Origin: G965227875 sp965227875
Lineage (GTDB): Bacteria > Pseudomonadota > Alphaproteobacteria > Rhizobiales > JAJFHC01
DNA length: 64,000 nt
NCBI GenBank assembly: GCA_965227875.1
Contig: OZ245783.1
Coordinates: 3,410,001-3,474,000 of the forward strand
Direction of reading: 5' to 3'
Position 1 is the stretch's first letter; every line of letters starts with the position of its first letter. Of this stretch, positions 36,233 through 44,289 are shown piece after piece. The position numbers were made by a program, and so were the translations under genes. The notes beneath the pieces are model-generated. The model did no database searches. It saw only the letters and a program-made list of their open reading frames with translations, and was not told the origin of the DNA.

Positions 36233-36427
36233 ATGCCTGATCGTGACGACAGGGCAAAGGCAGATCGCCGGAACTTCCTGAAGCTTGCCGGGATCGGCAC
36301 GCTGACGGGAGGAGCCGCAATGGCTCTCGGTGAATCGACGGCCGAAGCCAGCACTCCGTCGAAGGACGGCGGTGCTTATCGCGAAACCGATCATGTGAAG
36401 ACCTATTACGAGTCAACTCGTTTCTAG
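36233..36427 (+). CDS. Formate dehydrogenase region Tat-target small protein
   Basis: Protein of 64 residues with a twin-arginine signal (ADRRNFLKLAGIGTLTGG, RR at 12-13), then a short tail ending YRETDHVKTYYESTRF. It matches the small 'formate dehydrogenase region TAT target' family, always beside periplasmic FDH genes and of unknown role. AGGAGGAAC precedes the ATG. It lies 87 bp before fdhA, with a hairpin between. Confidence 0.85.
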   Translation: MPDRDDRAKADRRNFLKLAGIGTLTGGAAMALGESTAEASTPSKDGGAYRETDHVKTYYESTRF

Positions 36428-36434
36428 GTGTTCA

Positions 36435-36458
36435 CCCGGCTGGTGATTCGCAGCCGGG
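36435..36458 (+). other. Stem-loop between Tat-target gene and fdhA
   Basis: CCCGGCTG-GTGATTCG-CAGCCGGG is a perfect 8-bp stem with an 8-base loop, 7 bp after the small gene's stop and about 56 bp before fdhA. No T-run follows; it may set transcript stability or ratio. Confidence 0.5.
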
Positions 36459-36514
36459 ACCTGGTCGGAACGCACGGGCCCGCAAGGGTTCATGAATAAC
36501 TTGAGGAGACGGAT

Positions 36515-39385
36515 ATGCTTAGGAAGAAGACTGGCGGGGTTGCGCGAGGCCCCCGTCTGTCGGCAGCCCTAACCGATATTACCGGTGGAGCGATAGACAG
36601 ACGAACGTTTCTGCGTCGTTCTGGACTGGCCGTAGGCGGATTGACCGCCGCCGCGACGATGAGCGGAGCCATGGTCCAGAAAGCCGAGGCGCAAAGCAAC
36701 GCGGACGGCAAGATCGAAATCATCAAATCGGTCTGTACACACTGCTCTGTCGGATGCACCGTGCTGGCGGAAGTCAGCGGCGGGGTGTGGGTCGGCCAGG
36801 AGCCGGGTTACGACAGCCCGTTCAACCTCGGGGCCCACTGCGCGAAGGGCGCTTCGGTGCGCGAGCATGCCCATGGCGAGCGCCGGCTGAAATATCCGAC
36901 CAAGCTCGTGGACGGCAAGTGGACGCGCGTGTCCTGGGACGACGCCATCAACGAAATCGGCGACAAGATGCTCCAGATTCGCGAGCAGTCCGGTCCCGAT
37001 TCGGTCTACTGGCTCGGCTCTGCCAAGCACAACAACGAGCAGGCCTATCTGTTCCGCAAGTTCTACGCGTTCTGGGGCACCAACAACGGTGACCACCAGG
37101 CCCGTATCTGTCACTCGACCACGGTCGCCGGTGTTGCGAACACCTGGGGCTACGGCGCGATGACGAACTCCTACAACGACATCCACAACAGCCGTGCGAT
37201 TTTCGTGATCGGGGGCAACCCCGCCGAAGCGCACCCGGTGTCGTTGCTTCACCTGATGAAGGCCAAGGAGCAGAACAACGCCGAGCTGATCGTCTGCGAT
37301 CCCCGTTTCACCCGCACGGCCGCCCATGCGACCGAATACGTCCGGTTCCGTCCCGGCACCGACGTGGCGCTGATCTGGGGCATTCTCTGGCACATCTTCG
37401 AGAATGGCTGGGAAGACGAGGAGTTCATCCGCCAGCGCGTCTGGGGCATGGACCAGATCAAGGACGAGGTGAAGAAGTGGAACCCCGATGAGGTTCTCAA
37501 CGTCACCGGCGTTCCCGAGTCGCAGCTGCGCCGTGTGGCCCGCAAGATGGCCACCAACAAGCCCGGCACCGTGATCTGGTGCATGGGCGGCACGCAGCAC
37601 ACGAACGGCAACAACAACACCCGCGCCTACTGCGTCCTGCAGCTGGCTCTGGGCAACATGGGCACGACTGGCGGCGGCACCAACATCTTCCGCGGCCACG
37701 ACAACGTCCAGGGTGCGACCGACTTTGGTGTGCTGTCCCATACGCTTCCCGGCTACTACGGCCTGAAGAAGGGCTCGTGGTCGCACTGGGCTCGTGTCTG
37801 GGACGTCGACTACGACTACCTGAAAGGACGGTTCGCCTCCGAGAAGCTGATGCAGTCGAGCGGTATCCCCGTATCGCGCTGGATCGACGGCGTTCTCGAG
37901 GACAAGGCCAACATGGACCAGGACGACAATCTCCGCGCCATGGTCTTCTGGGGGCACGCACCGAACTCGCAGACCCGACTGCCCGAAATGCAGAAGGCGA
38001 TGGACAAGCTCGACCTGATGGTGATCATCGACCCGTATCCGACCATGTCGGCGGTCATGCACAACCGGAAGGACGGGGTTTACCTGCTGCCGGCCTCGAC
38101 CCAGTTCGAGACCTACGGTTCGGTAACGGCGTCCAACCGTTCGCTGCAGTGGCGTGACAAGGTGGTGGACCCGCTCTTCGAGTCGCTGCCCGACCACACC
38201 ATCATGTACAAGCTGGCCAAGAAGCTCGGCTTCGCCGACGAGATGTTCAAGAACATCAAGGTCGAGAACGACGAGCCGAACATCGAGGAGACGACCCTCG
38301 AGTTCAACAAGGGCATGTGGACCATCGGCTATACCGGCCAGTCGCCGGAACGGCTGAAGAAGCACATGGCCAACCAGCACACGTTCGACCGGACCACGCT
38401 GCGCGCCAATGGCGGGCCGTGCGACGGCGAGTATTACGGCCTGCCTTGGCCGTGCTGGGGAACGGCCGAAATGGGCCACACCGGAACTCCCAATCTCTAC
38501 GACACGTCGAAGCCTGTCGCAGAGGGCGGACTTTGCTTCCGGGCCCGCTTCGGCGTCGAACGCGACGGCGACAACCTTCTTGCCGAAGGTTCCTACCCCG
38601 TCGGTTCGGAAATCAAGGACGGTTATCCGGAGTTCACCATGGCCATGCTCACCAAGCTTGGCTGGGACAAGGACCTGACCGATGACGAACGGGCCGCGAT
38701 CGACAAGGTTGCGGGCGAAAAGACCAACTGGAAGACCGACCTTTCCGGCGGCATCCAGCGGGTGGCCATCAAGCATGGCTGCGCACCGTTCGGCAACGCC
38801 AAGGCCCGTGCCGTCGTGTGGACCTTCCCGGATCCGGTGCCGCTGCACCGCGAGCCGCTCTACACCAACCGGCGCGACCTGCTGCCGAAATACGCCACCT
38901 ACGAGGACCGGAAGATGTACAGGCTTCCGACCTACTTCAGGTCGATCCAGGACAAGGACGTCACGGGCGAATACCCGATGATCCTGACCTCCGGTCGTCT
39001 TGTGGAATACGAAGGCGGCGGCGACGAGACCCGGTCCAATCCGTGGCTCGCCGAACTGCAGCAGAACATGTTTGCTGAAATCAATCCGTCCGACGCCAAC
39101 AATCTCGGCATTCGCGACGGGTCGATGATCTGGGTCGAAGGCCCGGAAAAAGGCAAGGTCAAGGTCATGGCTATGGTGACCGAAAGGGTCGGCAGGGGCG
39201 TTGTCTTCATGCCGTTCCACTTCGGCGGTCATATGCAGGGCGAAGACTTGCGCAGCAAGTATCCCGATGGAGCGGATCCCTATGTCCTGGGTGAAGCATC
39301 GAACACGGCACAGACATACGGGTATGACTCGGTGACCAATATGCAGGAAACCAAGGCGACCCTTTGTAAAGTGTCGAAAGCATAA
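36515..39385 (+). CDS. fdhA: Formate dehydrogenase catalytic subunit (Mo/W-bisPGD, Cys type)
   Basis: Oxidises formate to CO2 in the periplasm. The 956 residues begin with a Tat signal (DRRTFLRRSG, Arg29-Arg30). The [4Fe-4S] site is Cys74, Cys77, Cys81 and Cys109. The active-site ligand is Cys199 in ARICHST (with His200), where E. coli FdnG has selenocysteine. Further molybdopterin segments are GHDNVQGATD, VIIDPYPTMSA and the C-terminal EINPSDANNLGIRDGS domain. Length fits the FDH-N type. Downstream fdhB, lipoprotein and fdhC complete a membrane-bound enzyme feeding electrons to a cytochrome b. Metal (Mo or W) is undecided; a TupA-like protein lies 16 kb away. Confidence 0.96.
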   Translation: MLRKKTGGVARGPRLSAALTDITGGAIDRRTFLRRSGLAVGGLTAAATMSGAMVQKAEAQSNADGKIEIIKSVCTHCSVGCTVLAEVSGGVWVGQEPGYDSPFNLGAHCAKGASVREHAHGERRLKYPTKLVDGKWTRVSWDDAINEIGDKMLQIREQSGPDSVYWLGSAKHNNEQAYLFRKFYAFWGTNNGDHQARICHSTTVAGVANTWGYGAMTNSYNDIHNSRAIFVIGGNPAEAHPVSLLHLMKAKEQNNAELIVCDPRFTRTAAHATEYVRFRPGTDVALIWGILWHIFENGWEDEEFIRQRVWGMDQIKDEVKKWNPDEVLNVTGVPESQLRRVARKMATNKPGTVIWCMGGTQHTNGNNNTRAYCVLQLALGNMGTTGGGTNIFRGHDNVQGATDFGVLSHTLPGYYGLKKGSWSHWARVWDVDYDYLKGRFASEKLMQSSGIPVSRWIDGVLEDKANMDQDDNLRAMVFWGHAPNSQTRLPEMQKAMDKLDLMVIIDPYPTMSAVMHNRKDGVYLLPASTQFETYGSVTASNRSLQWRDKVVDPLFESLPDHTIMYKLAKKLGFADEMFKNIKVENDEPNIEETTLEFNKGMWTIGYTGQSPERLKKHMANQHTFDRTTLRANGGPCDGEYYGLPWPCWGTAEMGHTGTPNLYDTSKPVAEGGLCFRARFGVERDGDNLLAEGSYPVGSEIKDGYPEFTMAMLTKLGWDKDLTDDERAAIDKVAGEKTNWKTDLSGGIQRVAIKHGCAPFGNAKARAVVWTFPDPVPLHREPLYTNRRDLLPKYATYEDRKMYRLPTYFRSIQDKDVTGEYPMILTSGRLVEYEGGGDETRSNPWLAELQQNMFAEINPSDANNLGIRDGSMIWVEGPEKGKVKVMAMVTERVGRGVVFMPFHFGGHMQGEDLRSKYPDGADPYVLGEASNTAQTYGYDSVTNMQETKATLCKVSKA

Positions 39386-39397
39386 GGAGAGCACGCA

Positions 39398-39991
39398 ATG
39401 GCAAGGATGAAGTTCCTTTGTGATGCTGAGCGCTGCATCGAATGCAATGCGTGTGTCACAGCCTGTAAGAACGAGCACGAGGTCCCGTGGGGGGTGAACC
39501 GCCGCCGTGTCGTCACGATCAATGACGGCAAGCAGGGCGAACGGTCCATCTCGGTGGCATGCATGCATTGCTCGGATGCACCCTGCATGGCCGTCTGCCC
39601 CGTGGACTGCTTCTACCAGACCGACGAAGGTGTGGTGCTGCATTCCAAGGACCTATGCATCGGTTGCGGTTACTGCTTCTACGCGTGCCCCTTCGGCGCG
39701 CCGCAGTATCCGCAGGTGGGCAATTTCGGATCCCGCGGCAAGATGGACAAATGCACCTTCTGCGCCGGCGGTCCGGAGGAAAACCACTCGGATGCCGAGT
39801 TCAAGAAGTACGGCCGCAACCGTCTGGGCGAGGGCAAGCTTCCGCTTTGTGCGGAAATGTGCTCGACCAAGGCGCTGCTCGCGGGTGACGGCGACGTCGT
39901 GTCGAACGTCTATCGCGAGCGGGTTGTCGCCCGTGGCTTCGGATCGGGCGCCTGGGGATGGGGCAAGGCCTATCCCGGCGGCGGTTCCTGA
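39398..39991 (+). CDS. fdhB: Formate dehydrogenase iron-sulfur subunit
   Basis: Electron-transfer subunit of 197 residues with cysteine groups for four [4Fe-4S] clusters: CIECNACVTAC (13-23), CMHCSDAPCMAVCP, CIGCGYCFYACP, and CTFC with CAEMC near the C-terminus. It lacks the C-terminal membrane helix of FdnH, so it is held by FdhA and FdhC. It has no signal of its own and is expected to cross the membrane with FdhA. Spacing to fdhA is 12 bp. Confidence 0.95.
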   Translation: MARMKFLCDAERCIECNACVTACKNEHEVPWGVNRRRVVTINDGKQGERSISVACMHCSDAPCMAVCPVDCFYQTDEGVVLHSKDLCIGCGYCFYACPFGAPQYPQVGNFGSRGKMDKCTFCAGGPEENHSDAEFKKYGRNRLGEGKLPLCAEMCSTKALLAGDGDVVSNVYRERVVARGFGSGAWGWGKAYPGGGS

Positions 39992-40000
39992 TCAGACACG

Positions 40001-40032
40001 TGCCCGCGGAACGCCTCGGTGTTCCGCGGGCA
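40001..40032 (+). other. Strong stem-loop after fdhB
   Basis: TGCCCGCGGAAC and GTTCCGCGGGCA form a perfect 12-bp stem around an 8-base loop, 10 bp after the fdhB stop. It is the strongest hairpin in the region. The following bases are not T-rich, so partial termination or 3'-end protection of the fdhA-fdhB mRNA is suggested. Confidence 0.6.
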
Positions 40033-40155
40033 ACCCCAACAGGTTTCGATCACCCGCGCAGGCACAGCCTTGACTTGCCGGTTCCGGAACGCGTTGATCC
40101 TGCCGGTCCCGCAAGGGATGTGCGGGCACCGGGTTTGCGGGAAACTTCGGCTAAA

Positions 40156-40377
40156 ATGGCAACAACCATGAAATCCGCTAGAATGATGAGCAGACAGACA
40201 GGTCTCCTGATCGGCCTGATGATCGCGGCCCTCGCCATTTCAGGCTGCCGTGAATCGGAGCAGGATCGACCCTTGAGCTTCGAGCCCGGTGTCTACCAGG
40301 GCAAGCAGGACGAAAAACTGAACGAACAGGAACTCGACCGCCTCCGCCAGCGCGGGGCGATGCAGCAGTTCATCTGA
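40156..40377 (+). CDS. Small lipoprotein in formate dehydrogenase operon
   Basis: Protein of 73 residues with a lipoprotein signal peptide (hydrophobic stretch and lipobox AISGC, Cys near residue 31) and a short mature part of about 43 residues rich in charged residues. Start uncertain: ATG at 40156 or at 40168. It lies between fdhB and fdhC, 22 bp before fdhC, so it is probably an accessory of the enzyme. No homologue of known function recognised. Confidence 0.72.
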   Translation: MATTMKSARMMSRQTGLLIGLMIAALAISGCRESEQDRPLSFEPGVYQGKQDEKLNEQELDRLRQRGAMQQFI

Positions 40378-40399
40378 CAACCTGAAGAGGGATCTTCTC

Positions 40400-41527
40400 A
40401 TGTCGGCCGTTAGAAACATGCATGCACCGGCGCACCGGAACGCGATGGCGGCGATCTTCGCGGTCGTGGTTCTCGGTCTCGCGGCGATGATCCTGGCGCC
40501 TGCCGGGGTTTCCGCGCAGGAAGCCGGAACGGTGCCCGGCAACGCACTGGGCAATTCCTCGGACACGAATTTCTGGCGCGCGGTGCGCGAAGGCACGCAG
40601 GGCACGGTCGCCGGCGCCAACGACCAGGCCGGTGTGATGATCCAGTCGGACGGCAGCGTATGGCGCGCCTTTCGCAACGGGCCTCTGTCCACCTACGGCA
40701 TCTGGGCGATGGCCGGCATTTTCGCCCTGCTCGCGGTGTTCTTCATCCTCCGTGGCCGCGTCCGCATCGAAGCCGGCAAGAGCGGCCAGACCGTCACCCG
40801 GTTCAACGGCTTCGAGCGGTTCAGCCACTGGCTGCTGGCCGTCTCGTTCATCATTCTCGCCCTCAGCGGCCTGAACATCCTGTACGGGCGCTATTTCCTT
40901 CTGAACACCATCGGTCCGGAAGCCTTCGGGACACTGACCTACTGGGGCAAGTGGATGCACAATTACGTCGCCTTCGCCTTCATGCTTGGCGTCGTCCTTA
41001 TCTTCGTCCAGTGGGTCGTGCACAACCTGCCGAGCCGCCATGACATCGGCTGGATCATCCGCGCCGGCGGACTCCTGTCCAAGCATTCCCATCCGCCCGC
41101 GAAAAAGTTCAATGCCGGCCAGAAGCTGATCTTCTGGGTCGTGGTGCTTGGCGGCGTGTCGATCAGCCTCTCCGGGATTTCGCTTCTGTTCCCGTTCCAG
41201 TTTCCCATGTTCGCGAAGACCTTCGTTGTCCTGAACATGTTCGGCGCGCAGCTTCCCACCGAACTGTCCGCGATGCAGGAAATGCAGCTCGCGCAAGTCT
41301 GGCACACCGCCGTGGCCATCTTCATGATCGTGGTGATCGTCGCACACATCTATATCGGGTCCATCGGTATGGAAGGTGCCTTCGACGCGATGGGTTCGGG
41401 CGAAGTGGACAAGAACTGGGCCCGGGAACACCATTCGATCTGGATGGAGAAGATCGACGGACCGCCGCCTTCGCCACCGAGCACGGATACCGCCAAGGCC
41501 GATGCGCAAGTCCAGCCGGCCGAATAG
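40400..41527 (+). CDS. fdhC: Formate dehydrogenase cytochrome b subunit
   Basis: Membrane subunit of 375 residues (FdnI/FdoI-like). A cleavable N-terminal signal and an extra periplasmic stretch (about 40-95) precede four membrane helices between residues 98 and 320. Candidate haem b histidines are in FERFSHWLLA, KWMHNYVAF, and VWHTAVAIFMIVVIVAHIYI. It passes formate electrons to the quinone pool. The C-terminal 40 residues are a Pro-rich, charged tail. It overlaps the WD40-cytochrome gene by 26 bp. Confidence 0.93.
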   Translation: MSAVRNMHAPAHRNAMAAIFAVVVLGLAAMILAPAGVSAQEAGTVPGNALGNSSDTNFWRAVREGTQGTVAGANDQAGVMIQSDGSVWRAFRNGPLSTYGIWAMAGIFALLAVFFILRGRVRIEAGKSGQTVTRFNGFERFSHWLLAVSFIILALSGLNILYGRYFLLNTIGPEAFGTLTYWGKWMHNYVAFAFMLGVVLIFVQWVVHNLPSRHDIGWIIRAGGLLSKHSHPPAKKFNAGQKLIFWVVVLGGVSISLSGISLLFPFQFPMFAKTFVVLNMFGAQLPTELSAMQEMQLAQVWHTAVAIFMIVVIVAHIYIGSIGMEGAFDAMGSGEVDKNWAREHHSIWMEKIDGPPPSPPSTDTAKADAQVQPAE

Positions 41528-42920
41528 GGCGCGGCCCGGCGGCAGGCCCGCTTTGGCGGTTCTGCGTCTCCGGGAATGCCTTGCAATCAGTCTGCTCGGT
41601 GCAGCGATGCTCCTGCCGGACGCCACGGTGGCGAAGGACAGGCGCGACCTTGTCGGCCATGGCGGTCCGATCAAGGCCATGCGCGTGGCGCCGGACGGGA
41701 CCACAGCGCTGTCCGGCAGTTTCGACTATTCGATGATCGTCTGGTCCCTGTCGGCCGAGAAGCCGGTCGTGCAGACCCATATCCGCGAACACGATTCGGC
41801 CGTGAACGCGGTCGCCTACACGCCAGACGGCGAACGCGCGGTGTCAGGGGCGGATGACGGTACCGTCGCGATCTGGGACCTGAAGACAGGTGAAGCCCTC
41901 CACCGGTTCAAGGATCATGGCGGCAAGGTCGTCGATGTCGCCGTGTCCGCAGACGGGCGCCTGGCGGTCTCCGCCGGCTGGGACCGGACGGCCAGGCTCT
42001 GGCATGTCGACGATCCCGCGCCCGGTCCCGTGCTCGAAGGTCATACAAACAATGTCAACGCGGTCGCCTTTTCGCCGGATGGCGCGAGGGTCTACACCGC
42101 GAGCTACGATGGCACGATCCGCAGCTGGCGTCTGCCGGACGGTGTGCTGGAACGCACGGTCTACAATCACGGCTGGGGCATCAATACACTGCAGGTGCTG
42201 CCGGGCGGGACGAAAATCCTGTTCGGCGCGCTCAACGGTTCGGTCCGCCTGATCGACGCGGCCACGGGCGGTGGCGACGAGGAACTGGTAATGCATGACG
42301 GTCCCGTCCTCGCCAGCGCCATCGACAGCCGACACGGTCTCGTGGCCACTGGCGGAAGCGGCGGGCACATCTACGTGTGGGACCTCGAGGACTTCCGCGT
42401 GAAGTACTCCTTCGAGAACCCCAACGGCCCCATATGGGCGCTGGACTTCGTAGATGACGGCCAGTCGATGTATTTCGCGGGCCTGGACGACACTGCGTTC
42501 CTCTGGCAGATGAACCCGGCACGCCCATTCGAGCCGGCCCGGGGCACCGTGCCCCGGCGGTTCCAGGTGAGCGAGGAGGTCGGCCTGGGGGAACGCCAGT
42601 TCGCGCGCAAGTGCAGCGTCTGCCACACCCTGTCGCCTGACGACGCCAATCGCGCCGGGCCTTCGCTCTACGGCCTGTTCGGCCGGCGCGCCGGAACGCT
42701 GGAAGGATATCCCTATTCCGACGCTCTCAAGACGTCGACCATCGTCTGGAACGAGGAAACGATCGGCAAGCTCTTCGACATCGGACCGGAACACTATACG
42801 CCGGGCACAAAAATGCCGCTCCAGCGCATCAAGAACGCTAGGATACGCGAAGCGCTCATCGCCTATCTCAGGCGCGCGACCGATCCCGACGCCGGCGATC
42901 CGGCGGCGGGAACCAACTGA
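41502..42920 (+). CDS. WD40-repeat / c-type cytochrome fusion protein
   Basis: Protein of 472 residues with an N-terminal membrane or signal segment (about 24-45), a WD40 propeller of about seven blades (about 47-345; repeated GH...V..V.FSPDG...SG..D..IW pattern), and a C-terminal monohaem class I cytochrome c with CSVCH (371-375) and the likely Met438 ligand in GTKMPLQ. The propeller probably docks a partner while the haem carries electrons in the periplasm. The ATG at 41502 overlaps fdhC by 26 bp, so it is tied to formate oxidation. Which partner it serves is inference. Confidence 0.85.
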   Translation: MRKSSRPNRARPGGRPALAVLRLRECLAISLLGAAMLLPDATVAKDRRDLVGHGGPIKAMRVAPDGTTALSGSFDYSMIVWSLSAEKPVVQTHIREHDSAVNAVAYTPDGERAVSGADDGTVAIWDLKTGEALHRFKDHGGKVVDVAVSADGRLAVSAGWDRTARLWHVDDPAPGPVLEGHTNNVNAVAFSPDGARVYTASYDGTIRSWRLPDGVLERTVYNHGWGINTLQVLPGGTKILFGALNGSVRLIDAATGGGDEELVMHDGPVLASAIDSRHGLVATGGSGGHIYVWDLEDFRVKYSFENPNGPIWALDFVDDGQSMYFAGLDDTAFLWQMNPARPFEPARGTVPRRFQVSEEVGLGERQFARKCSVCHTLSPDDANRAGPSLYGLFGRRAGTLEGYPYSDALKTSTIVWNEETIGKLFDIGPEHYTPGTKMPLQRIKNARIREALIAYLRRATDPDAGDPAAGTN

Positions 42921-42942
42921 AAGACAGAGAACGGGGACACGA

Positions 42943-43071
42943 ATGAAGGCGTTTCTGGCAAGTCTGCTCGCTCTTGGCGCGATCGTCATGGCGGCCAATG
43001 CAGGCCTCGATCAACTCAAGATGTCCTCCCAGGACGTCTACTCCTCGCAGAACGGATCGGTCCGGCATTAG
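42943..43071 (+). CDS. Small secreted peptide (42 residues)
   Basis: Open frame of 42 codons between the WD40-cytochrome gene (22 bp upstream) and the protease gene (10 bp downstream). It begins MKAFLASLLALGAIVMAANA, a convincing signal peptide, leaving a mature tail of about 22 residues ending SVRH. Codon use is like its neighbours and GGGGACAC precedes the ATG. Too short for a family call; possibly a small subunit or assembly factor. Confidence 0.62.
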   Translation: MKAFLASLLALGAIVMAANAGLDQLKMSSQDVYSSQNGSVRH

Positions 43072-43081
43072 GTTTCACGCT

Positions 43082-44047
43082 GTGGGCACGATCGGCGACG
43101 GTTTGCGGACATGGGCCGCAACCATGGTGCTGGCCGTCATGGTCCAGCTTTGGCCAGCCGGCCTGGTCGAGGCCGGCGACCGCGCGCCGCGTCTCGAGAA
43201 GGCGTTCGCCTCCGTCGTCGCGGTCCTGCCCGAATGGCCGTCAGGTCAGCCGCGGCCGCGCGAACCGGAAGGATCCGGCGTCGTCATCGGCGATGGAAGC
43301 CACGTCCTCACGGCCGACCATGTCATCGGCAAGGCACGCACGATCCGGGTGCGGACGCCGGATGGCTGGGTTGTCGACGCCATGGTGGCCGGCCGCGATC
43401 CTTTCACCGATCTGGCGGTCCTGCGCATAGAGCGCATTCTGCCGGCCCTCGCGTTCGGGCCGGATGTCGCGGTAGGCGACGACGTCTGTGCCCTGGGGCA
43501 TCCCTTCGGTTTCGGTCCCGCGGCAGCGTGCGGCATCGTCTCCGGCGTCCACAAGTCGGGCGCGGGATTCAACCCGATCGAGGATTTCGTCCAGACTGAT
43601 GCGGCCGTCAACCCGGGCATGTCCGGCGGCGCGCTGATCGATGAAGACGGCAGGCTCGTGGGGCTCCTGTCGGGCATATTCACGGCCGGTGCTGACGGAA
43701 GCCTCGGGGTGAATTTCGCCGTGGCGGCACCGTTGGCCGAACGCATCTCCGCAGACCTGATCGCCGATGGCCGGGTGAAGAGAGTGTCCGCTGGAATGCG
43801 TCTCGCCCCGGCCATCAGGAAGGGCGAAACGGGAAGGCTTGCCGCCCGGGTCGTTAATGTGAAACAAGGTTCACCGGCACAGGGTGCGGGACTTCGTGTC
43901 GGTGACAGGATCGTCCGTGCCGCCGGCAGGGCCGTTCACAAACCGGCCGACTTCACGTCCGCGGCCGCGCGACTGCGACCGGGGGACACGATGACAGTGA
44001 CGATCTTGCGTGATGACAATGAGACAACGGTGAACCTCGTTTTCTGA
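43082..44047 (+). CDS. Periplasmic trypsin-like protease with PDZ domain (DegP/S1C type)
   Basis: Protein of about 321 residues with a signal peptide, a chymotrypsin-fold domain whose triad is His in LTADHVIG, Asp in DPFTDLAVLRI and Ser in NPGMSGGAL (GNSGG is usual; Asn is Met here), and a C-terminal PDZ domain (KQGSPAQGAGLRVGDRIV). DegP-like proteases check periplasmic folding. The GTG start at 43082 gives the best signal peptide; an ATG lies 14 codons later. Its position in the FDH operon suggests quality control of the exported enzyme. Confidence 0.85.
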   Translation: MGTIGDGLRTWAATMVLAVMVQLWPAGLVEAGDRAPRLEKAFASVVAVLPEWPSGQPRPREPEGSGVVIGDGSHVLTADHVIGKARTIRVRTPDGWVVDAMVAGRDPFTDLAVLRIERILPALAFGPDVAVGDDVCALGHPFGFGPAAACGIVSGVHKSGAGFNPIEDFVQTDAAVNPGMSGGALIDEDGRLVGLLSGIFTAGADGSLGVNFAVAAPLAERISADLIADGRVKRVSAGMRLAPAIRKGETGRLAARVVNVKQGSPAQGAGLRVGDRIVRAAGRAVHKPADFTSAAARLRPGDTMTVTILRDDNETTVNLVF

Positions 44048-44079
44048 GGCGCCGCTCAACCGGTTCTGGAAAGGATCTC

Positions 44080-44274
44080 ATGATGAACGACGAAAAATTC
44101 AACATGTCCATGCGCAAGTTCCTCAAACAGGTGGGCGTGACTTCGCAGCAGCAGATCGAAGCGGCGGTCCGGGCGTCCGGCAAGGACGAAGGATCGATAA
44201 AGCTGAAAATGGTGCTGACGGCCGAAGGCATCGACCTCGACCATGAGGTCGAAGGGGAAATCGAACTCTCCTGA
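44080..44274 (+). CDS. DUF6494 family small protein
   Basis: Acidic/basic helical protein of 64 residues without signal or membrane segment. Two adjacent ATGs with AAGGATCTC upstream. It resembles the DUF6494 family that accompanies formate dehydrogenase genes in Alphaproteobacteria; biochemical role unknown. It sits between the PDZ protease and the biotin-ligase-like gene. Confidence 0.75.
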   Translation: MMNDEKFNMSMRKFLKQVGVTSQQQIEAAVRASGKDEGSIKLKMVLTAEGIDLDHEVEGEIELS

Positions 44275-44289
44275 CAGGAAGACAGCCCA

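Noticed and set aside
36569..39643. Long open frame of about 1,000 codons antisense to fdhA and fdhB
   Set aside because: It is a shadow of high-GC third-position bias; the opposite frame has the full FDH motifs and the antisense sequence has no family resemblance.
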